NCBI GenBank assembly: GCA_046331625.1
Contig: JAXLQL010000001.1
Location: forward strand, 662,308-726,307
Source of the DNA: JAXLQL01 sp046331625
GTDB lineage: Bacteria; Acidobacteriota; Terriglobia; Bryobacterales; Bryobacteraceae
Length of the DNA: 64,000 nt
Reading direction: 5' to 3'
Below the pieces are notes generated by a model. That model was not told the DNA's origin. It made no database searches and worked only from the letters and a program-made list of their open reading frames with translations. A program made the translations under genes and the position numbers. Position 1 is the stretch's first letter. Each line of letters starts with the position of its first letter. This document shows, piece by piece, positions 58,695 to 64,000 of this stretch.

Positions 58695-61157
58695 ATGAAG
58701 CGTTTCGCCGTGACCATCGCGCTGGTGGCAAGTGCGGTTTTGTGGCTGGCGCCGGCAGTCAGCGCCCAGCCGAATACGCAGGTGGCCAGCGTGCTGGTGC
58801 AAGCCACGTCGAAGCTCGCCAAGTTCCGGGTAGACGGGGTGGAGTACGGGTCGGCAGCAAGTTTCTTGTGGCCGGCGGGCAGCAAGCACACCCTCGAGTT
58901 CCAGGGGCTGCGCGACGGACAGCAGTATGCCAACGTAGGGCGTTCGCGCTTCACGTTCGGGTCTTGGGCGGACAACCTCGGCATCATGAACTCGTCGAGC
59001 CCGGTGGTGACCGTCACGGCCGATCCGAGAGTGACTGGATACACTCTCACCGTCAACGCGGAGCACGAAGTGCAACTGGTCTGGTATGACGGCCCGGCGC
59101 AGCCGGCGTCGGCGACAGGATGCTCGTTGCCGGGAGTAGCGCCTCCGCCCCAGGTGCGCGTGGGGGTGGTGTTCGTCAGCGGGAACTGCTACTGGAACAA
59201 CACGATTGTTTGGATCACCGAGGGGACCTTCAACTTGCAGGCGGTTCCATATCCGGGTTACGTATTTCTGGGATGGCTAGCCGACACGAGGCCGTCCGAC
59301 GCTTTCCTGCGTACCTTTACGGTTACGGGCCCGCTCGTATTGGTGCCGCGGTTCGCCCCGGCCAAGCGAGTGAACTTCCGGACGATCCCGGCGGGTCTCT
59401 ATATCCGCTTGGATCGCGAAGAAGTGCGAACCACCGAAATCGAGCCTTGCGAGCCGAACAATCTGTTGCCGGTCGCCGCGCCTCCGGGGATCAAACAGCC
59501 GTGCATCGGCGAGTTCGACCTGATTCCGGGCTCGAGCCACGTGGTGGGGGCGCCCTCGCCGCAAACCGACAAGTTCGGCAAGGTATGGGTGTTCGATGGC
59601 TACACCAACGGGTTCCAGAACAATTCCGTGTTCAACGTGCCCAACGAGATCTACCCGGAGATCACGATGGTGGCGAAGTTCGTGCGAGGGATCTCGACCA
59701 CTGTGATCAGCAAGCCGGTGGGGCTGAAGCTGAGCGTGAACGGGCGTGACAACTGGTCAACCCCCTATTTCGTGTTCGCACCGGGGAACAAGGTAACCAT
59801 TGCGGCGGCGGCCGAGCAGGTGGACGCCAAGGGGCGCAAATACGTCTTCAAGCGATGGTCCAATGGCGGGGCTGCGGCGCAGGAAGTGGTGGTACCCGAA
59901 AATCCCGACAAGACTTTCTATCTGGAAGCCGAGTATGAGCTGCTGAGCCAAGTGGTGGTACGCTCGAATCCTCTTGGTGCGACGATCACCGTGGATGGCA
60001 CGCCGTGCCTGACGCCGTGCCGGATCGATCGTCAGGATGGCAAAGAAGCGCTGATCGACGCGCCGCCGAACAACCAGCTATCGGACTTGCAACGTTTTGA
60101 ATGGGATTCGTGGTCCAATGGCGGCCCAAGGGCCCAGACCATCGCGGTGAAGGGTCCTGAACCGGCGTACTTGACCGTGAATATGCGCACGGCCTTCAAG
60201 CTCCAGTTGGCCGTGGATCCTCCAGAAGGCGCTCGACTGCGAGTCGAGCCCGAATCTCCGGATGGGTTCTATCCGGCGGACTCCTACGTGACGATCACGG
60301 CCGAGGCGAAGCCAGGATTCCGGTTCCGGCGTTGGGACTATGACCTTTCTGGCACCACCGCGTCCGGCACCATCTCGATGGCTCGCTCGCGCAGCGTAGT
60401 GGCGCGGCTCGACAAGGTTCCCTACATCTCGCCCACTGGGGTGAGAAACGCCGCCGGCGGCGAGGAAGGCGCCGTGGCTGCCGGGTCTCTGGTCAGCATT
60501 TCGGGCGCCAACCTGGCGCCGTACTACGAGGCCGGCCCCAGCGGCCCGATTCTCGCACAGGCCATCGCCGGGGTTTCGGTGACGATCGGCAACCGGATCT
60601 TGCCCCTCTTGTTCGTCTCGCCCGAGCAGATCAACGCACAGCTTCCGCGCGACCTCGCGCCGGGCGAATATGAGTTGCGGGTGATCCGCGCTGGGCAGCA
60701 GGACACCGCGGCAAAGTTCACTCTGGTCAGGAGTGCGCCCGGCCTGTTCGCCGAGAGAGCAGACGGCCAATCTTTCGCCAAGGCGCTGCATGAAGACGGG
60801 TCCGCCATCACGCCCGACAGTCCGGCCAAGCTTGGCGAGACCGTGACCGTGCTCGGAACCGGCTTCGGCGCCTACCAGTTCTCGCATCCGGATGGGTTCA
60901 TACTGCCAGCGGCTTTCCCTCTGGTCTTGCCGGCGGAAGTCGGCTTGGGCGAAACGACGCTCCAACCGAAGTGGGCGGGCGGCGTAGCCGGTCAGGTGGG
61001 TATCGACTCGGCGCGATTCCAGATTCCTGAGCAATTTCCTGAAGGAATCCCTGCCAAAGTCGACATAACCGTCAGAATCGACGGCAGAAAGAGCAACGCC
61101 GTATCCTTGCCCCTGGCCTTGCCACCCGCGCCGGCTGACAGCCCTGCTCAGCAGTGA
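58695..61157 (+). CDS. Exported multi-domain adhesin-like protein with Solibacter-type C-terminal domain (TIGR03437-like)
   Basis: This 820-residue protein has signal MKRFAVTIALVASAVLWLAPAVSAQ. The N-terminal ~600 residues repeat beta-domains of the PEGA/InlB-B-repeat type, with motifs such as YPGYVFLGW, FDGYTNGFQNN, FKRWSNGGAAAQ, WDSWSNGGPRAQT and FRFRRWDYDL. The PEGA-like units SNPLGATITVDGTPCLTPC are clear. The last ~220 residues (VRNAAGGEEGAVAAGSLVSISGANLAP, FVSPEQINAQLP, SAPGLFAE, VTVLGTGFG) match the TIGR03437-type C-terminal domain abundant in Solibacter proteins. It is probably surface-exposed. The start has AAAGGGA upstream. Confidence 0.85.
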   Translation: MKRFAVTIALVASAVLWLAPAVSAQPNTQVASVLVQATSKLAKFRVDGVEYGSAASFLWPAGSKHTLEFQGLRDGQQYANVGRSRFTFGSWADNLGIMNSSSPVVTVTADPRVTGYTLTVNAEHEVQLVWYDGPAQPASATGCSLPGVAPPPQVRVGVVFVSGNCYWNNTIVWITEGTFNLQAVPYPGYVFLGWLADTRPSDAFLRTFTVTGPLVLVPRFAPAKRVNFRTIPAGLYIRLDREEVRTTEIEPCEPNNLLPVAAPPGIKQPCIGEFDLIPGSSHVVGAPSPQTDKFGKVWVFDGYTNGFQNNSVFNVPNEIYPEITMVAKFVRGISTTVISKPVGLKLSVNGRDNWSTPYFVFAPGNKVTIAAAAEQVDAKGRKYVFKRWSNGGAAAQEVVVPENPDKTFYLEAEYELLSQVVVRSNPLGATITVDGTPCLTPCRIDRQDGKEALIDAPPNNQLSDLQRFEWDSWSNGGPRAQTIAVKGPEPAYLTVNMRTAFKLQLAVDPPEGARLRVEPESPDGFYPADSYVTITAEAKPGFRFRRWDYDLSGTTASGTISMARSRSVVARLDKVPYISPTGVRNAAGGEEGAVAAGSLVSISGANLAPYYEAGPSGPILAQAIAGVSVTIGNRILPLLFVSPEQINAQLPRDLAPGEYELRVIRAGQQDTAAKFTLVRSAPGLFAERADGQSFAKALHEDGSAITPDSPAKLGETVTVLGTGFGAYQFSHPDGFILPAAFPLVLPAEVGLGETTLQPKWAGGVAGQVGIDSARFQIPEQFPEGIPAKVDITVRIDGRKSNAVSLPLALPPAPADSPAQQ

Positions 61158-61246
61158 GTCAGGGATCTGGAAATGATTGAAACCGAAGCCCCTTGACTTC
61201 CGTCTTCAACAGCGGGAATATGGTCGGGACGAAAGGGGCATCCGCG

Positions 61247-62287
61247 ATGAAGCTAATCGGTCTATTCGCAGCCGCAGCGGGACTGGCTCTGGCACAGGAA
61301 GTGGTCAGCACCAAGGCCGGTCTGGTCAATTACGTCGAAGGGACCGTTCTGATCAACGGCGCCCAGGTGCCGCAGGCAGTCAGCACCAAGACTTTTTCCC
61401 AGCCGTCCGAGATCAAGAAGGACGCGGTCCTGTCCACCAAAGATGGACGGGCCGAGGTCCTGCTGAGCCCGGGCGCCATCCTTTGGGTGGGCGAGGACGC
61501 CGCGGTAAAGATGATTTCGAACAAGCTCGAAGACGTGCGCCTCGAGTTGACCGAAGGCAAAGCGGTGCTGGTGATCGACGAACTGGTGAAGGAGACTTCG
61601 ATCGCGATCCAAGTCGGGGAGTCGAGCATTTCGCCCAAGCGCACCGGAGTCTACGAACTGAGCGCGGGTAACGAACCAGCGCTTCGCGTTTTCGAGGGCC
61701 AAGCCGAGGTCGCGCGCGGAACGCAGAAGCTGAACCTCAAGAAAGGCGCGATGACGCCGCTCGACGATCTGAAGCTCGCCAAGTTCAATGCGGACGAAAC
61801 GGACCCGCTGGTCCGCTGGAGCCGCCGCCGCGCCGGTTATCTGAGCATGGCGAATGTCTACGCGGCCAAGTCGGCCTATGACAACGGCTCCGATCGCGGC
61901 AGGGGCAGTAGCTGGTATTGGAATCCCTACTTCGGGATGTTCACTTTCCTCCCCTACGGCCGCACGATTTGCAGCGCGTGGTTCGGCGGATGCTTCCTGC
62001 GCCCGCGCGATGCATACTTCGCCATTTACCGGCCCGCCGTGCCCGTCTACTCCGGCCGCAACCCGGCTTCGACGGCTGGACTGGACGGCGGACCGCGATA
62101 CAGCTACAACTCGGACTACGGGTACACACAAGCCTCCGGACGCGCATATGGCGGGTACAGCCCGTCGGCGAGCGCCTCAGCCGGAGCCCCTGCCGCTGCC
62201 GCGGCGCCAGTTGCAGCTCCTGCGCCCGCGCGAGGAGCCGAATCAGCTGTCGGCCGGGGAGATGGCGGCGGCGGACGCAGCCGCTAA
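61247..62287 (+). CDS. FecR-domain exported protein
   Basis: The ATG at 61247 follows GAAAGGGG by several bases. The 346-residue product starts MKLIGLFAAAAGLALAQE (signal). Residues ~25-170 form a FecR-like beta domain (VNYVEGTVLINGAQV, LSTKDGRAEVLLSPGAILWVGEDA, VGESSISPKRTGVYELS, LRVFEGQAEV). The C-terminal third is Tyr/Gly/Ser- then Ala/Pro-rich, with little order. It may act in the periplasm or at the surface as a scaffold; no sigma factor or TonB receptor neighbour suggests iron signalling. It follows the TIGR03437-type gene by 89 bases. Confidence 0.82.
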   Translation: MKLIGLFAAAAGLALAQEVVSTKAGLVNYVEGTVLINGAQVPQAVSTKTFSQPSEIKKDAVLSTKDGRAEVLLSPGAILWVGEDAAVKMISNKLEDVRLELTEGKAVLVIDELVKETSIAIQVGESSISPKRTGVYELSAGNEPALRVFEGQAEVARGTQKLNLKKGAMTPLDDLKLAKFNADETDPLVRWSRRRAGYLSMANVYAAKSAYDNGSDRGRGSSWYWNPYFGMFTFLPYGRTICSAWFGGCFLRPRDAYFAIYRPAVPVYSGRNPASTAGLDGGPRYSYNSDYGYTQASGRAYGGYSPSASASAGAPAAAAAPVAAPAPARGAESAVGRGDGGGGRSR

Positions 62288-62327
62288 CTCGCGAGTCACG
62301 CTCTTGGCCGGTGCCAGAGCGCAACCG

Positions 62328-64000
62328 CTACTTCAGATTCCGCTCGAGAAACGACGTCATCGCTTCCAACATGTGCTTGCGCACGGAGCCGGTGACCCCG
62401 TGGGTCTTCTGCGGATACAGCAGCGACTCGTACTGCTTCCCTGCCTTCTGCAGCGCATCCATCATCCGCATCGAGTGCTGAAAGAGCACGTTGTCGTCTT
62501 CGAAATTGTGCAGCATCAGAAGCCGCGCCTCGAGCGCACCGGCCTGATGCACCGGTGAGCTCGCCTCATAGCCATCCTCGTTCTCCTGCGGCAGCCCCAG
62601 ATAGCGCTCGGTGTAGATGGTGTCGTACTGCCGCCAGTCTGTCACCGGCGCGCCCGCAATACCGGCGCGAAACGTATCCGGCGCATTCAACAAGCTGTAC
62701 AGCGTCATGAACCCTCCGTAGCTCCAACCGTTGATCGCGATGCGTTCGGGATCGACGAATCCCATCGACACCAGATGCTTGACGCCTTCGAGTTGATCGG
62801 AGAGTTCCTGCTTCCCGAATCGCCGGTACAGGCGCGATTCCCAGGCGTGCCCGCGCCCGGCGGTTCCCCGGTTGTCCACCTGCCAGATCACGAAACCACG
62901 ATGGGCGAGGTATTGATCCCAGTCGGGGCCGTGCCACTGGTCTTTGACGTTCTGCGCATGAGGACCGCCATAAACCTGCACCACGGCCGGATACTTGCGC
63001 GCGAGATCCCAGCCAGCGGGTTTGATCAGGCGGGCATGGAACAAATCGCCATCGGCCGCTCGAAAGTCGACGAACTCCTCCGGCAGCAGATCGAACTCCG
63101 ATGCAGCCGGAGCCTGCAGCAGCGCGATCGAACCTCCGTCGGGCCCATGAAGCGACTGCGAGGGCGGATCAGCCAGACTCGAATGCGCATCCACCCAGTG
63201 GCCGCACGAATCGGGCATCGAAACAGCGTGCGTCCCGCGAGTCTGCGTCAGCCGCCGCTTGCCGGACCCGTCGAATCCGATCGAGTAGAACTGCCGCTGG
63301 CGGGCGTCGGGCTCGGTGGAAACATAGAAGATGCGGCGCGCGGTTTCGTCTACGCACGCGAGATTCGTCACCTCCCACTCTCCTTGCGTGATCGCGCGGG
63401 CGGCGCCGCCATCGAGCGGCTGCAGGTACGAGTGCCGGTATCCGGACCGCTCGCTCCCCCAAATCATTTCTCTCGATTTTGTCAGGAAGCGAAAATCGTC
63501 GCCGAGATTCACCCACGTCTTGTCGGACTCGCGCACGATCGTGCGCCCCTTGCCGTCGCGCAGCGAGATCATGCGCAACTCGAGTTCCTTCTGCGTGCGC
63601 GTGAGCAGGTGCACAGCCAAGGCGGAGCTGTCAGGAAGCCAGGTAACTCGGCCGATCAGCCGCTCTTCCGCGCCCAACTCGAGCCAGCGGACCTTGCCTC
63701 CTCCTGCGGCCACCACACCGAGGCGCACCTTCGAATTCGGAGTGCCCGCCTGCGAGTAGCGCTCGGGTTCGAACACGGGCCGCAGCCGCGTCAGGTCGCC
63801 GTGAGGGTAGGCGGGTACTGCGCTCGTATCGAACTGCAAAAGCGCGATCCAGCGTGAATCGGGCGACCACCAGTGCGCCGACGGCAAAGCGAGCTCTTCG
63901 GGGTAGACCCAGTCGAGTTCGGCGTTGAGCCTGGTGGGCGAGCCGTCGCGCGTGAGCTTCACGATCTTGCCCGATGCGATGTCGAGCGAATGGAGATCGT
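62328..64000 (-). CDS. S9 prolyl oligopeptidase/dipeptidyl peptidase IV-like (5' end outside window)
   Basis: The frame is open to the window edge, so about 557 C-terminal residues are present and the start and signal lie beyond. The N-terminal part shows beta-propeller repeats (WWSPDSRWIALLQFD, VTWLPDSSALAVHLL). The alpha/beta-hydrolase domain has VVQVYGGPHAQNVKDQW and nucleophile elbow NGWSYGGFMTLYSL (Ser), then a later Asp (LHNFEDDNVLFQHS) and His (KTHGVTGSV). This is the full S9B/DPP-IV-like triad. It is probably a periplasmic peptidase releasing dipeptides. Confidence 0.92.
   Translation of the reverse strand, partial: DLHSLDIASGKIVKLTRDGSPTRLNAELDWVYPEELALPSAHWWSPDSRWIALLQFDTSAVPAYPHGDLTRLRPVFEPERYSQAGTPNSKVRLGVVAAGGGKVRWLELGAEERLIGRVTWLPDSSALAVHLLTRTQKELELRMISLRDGKGRTIVRESDKTWVNLGDDFRFLTKSREMIWGSERSGYRHSYLQPLDGGAARAITQGEWEVTNLACVDETARRIFYVSTEPDARQRQFYSIGFDGSGKRRLTQTRGTHAVSMPDSCGHWVDAHSSLADPPSQSLHGPDGGSIALLQAPAASEFDLLPEEFVDFRAADGDLFHARLIKPAGWDLARKYPAVVQVYGGPHAQNVKDQWHGPDWDQYLAHRGFVIWQVDNRGTAGRGHAWESRLYRRFGKQELSDQLEGVKHLVSMGFVDPERIAINGWSYGGFMTLYSLLNAPDTFRAGIAGAPVTDWRQYDTIYTERYLGLPQENEDGYEASSPVHQAGALEARLLMLHNFEDDNVLFQHSMRMMDALQKAGKQYESLLYPQKTHGVTGSVRKHMLEAMTSFLERNLK

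Noticed and set aside
61247..62287. FecR iron-signalling anti-sigma regulator
   Set aside because: The FecR-like domain is present, but the protein has a signal peptide, no cytoplasmic anti-sigma part and no adjacent sigma factor or TonB receptor.

Overview
The window is GC-rich, densely packed chromosomal DNA that I assign by inference to an Acidobacteriota of the Solibacter/Bryobacter type. The evidence is two Oar-like TonB-dependent receptors (one with an N-terminal carboxypeptidase-regulatory-like domain), a protein ending in the Solibacter-type C-terminal domain (TIGR03437-like), many alkaline-phosphatase-superfamily enzymes, a PHP/DUF3604-type protein, a RedB-like protein and many secreted hydrolases. 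I saw no rRNA, tRNA, CRISPR array, transposase, integrase or phage gene.

Layout. 1-9.5 kb: 3' end of an Oar-like receptor; a minus-strand pair (peptidase-MA-like protein, SGNH hydrolase); a tightly coupled plus-strand trio (esterase, class A beta-lactamase-like serine hydrolase, Cys-type sulfatase); and a minus-strand FHA protein-lytic transglycosylase pair. 9.7-17.7 kb: a Thr-type sulfatase-like enzyme and a full-length Oar-like receptor (minus strand), then a type I phosphodiesterase-like protein (plus strand). 17.7-25.6 kb: a minus-strand operon of an M28 peptidase-esterase fusion, a lyase-like alpha/alpha-barrel protein and a GH20 glycosidase, with a 190-bp tandem duplication at one gene junction. 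25.8-29.6 kb: four overlapping or abutting plus-strand genes built around two alkaline-phosphatase-superfamily proteins. 29.6-31.8 kb: a tagatose/ribulose-3-epimerase-like isomerase and a mannose-6-phosphate-isomerase-like cupin protein.

32-36 kb holds a DksA/TraR-type zinc-finger protein, an HNH nuclease coupled to an unknown charged helical protein, a RidA protein, and an NfeD-stomatin pair coupled to a 979-residue propeller/PHP protein. 39.2-41.2 kb holds the most striking locus: a DUF262 (GmrSD N-domain/ParB-like) protein whose gene overlaps one for a RelA/SpoT-like nucleotidyltransferase, a plausible two-gene anti-phage module. 41.2-46.4 kb is housekeeping: cydAB, threonine dehydratase, rpmI-rplT and a DUF4202 gene. 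A stand-alone TIR-like protein follows at 46.4-47.4 kb. 47.4-64 kb carries an M81/MlrC peptidase, DsbD with a PSMA-like M28 peptidase, a decayed and an intact RedB-like gene, a hybrid histidine kinase, a rhamnonate-dehydratase-like enolase-superfamily protein, a TIGR03437-type exported protein, a FecR-domain protein, and the 3' part of an S9 prolyl oligopeptidase that runs off the window.

The theme is a heterotrophic soil-type bacterium that exports many hydrolases for polymer, peptide and sulfate/phosphate ester turnover, with stress and defence genes between them. A family of paired-hairpin intergenic repeats (cores gcgggactgaagtcccgc and gcaggctaaagcctgc) recurs at 12.0, 25.7, 29.6, 49.1, 53.8 and 54.2 kb, and several gene-end duplications show local genome plasticity.
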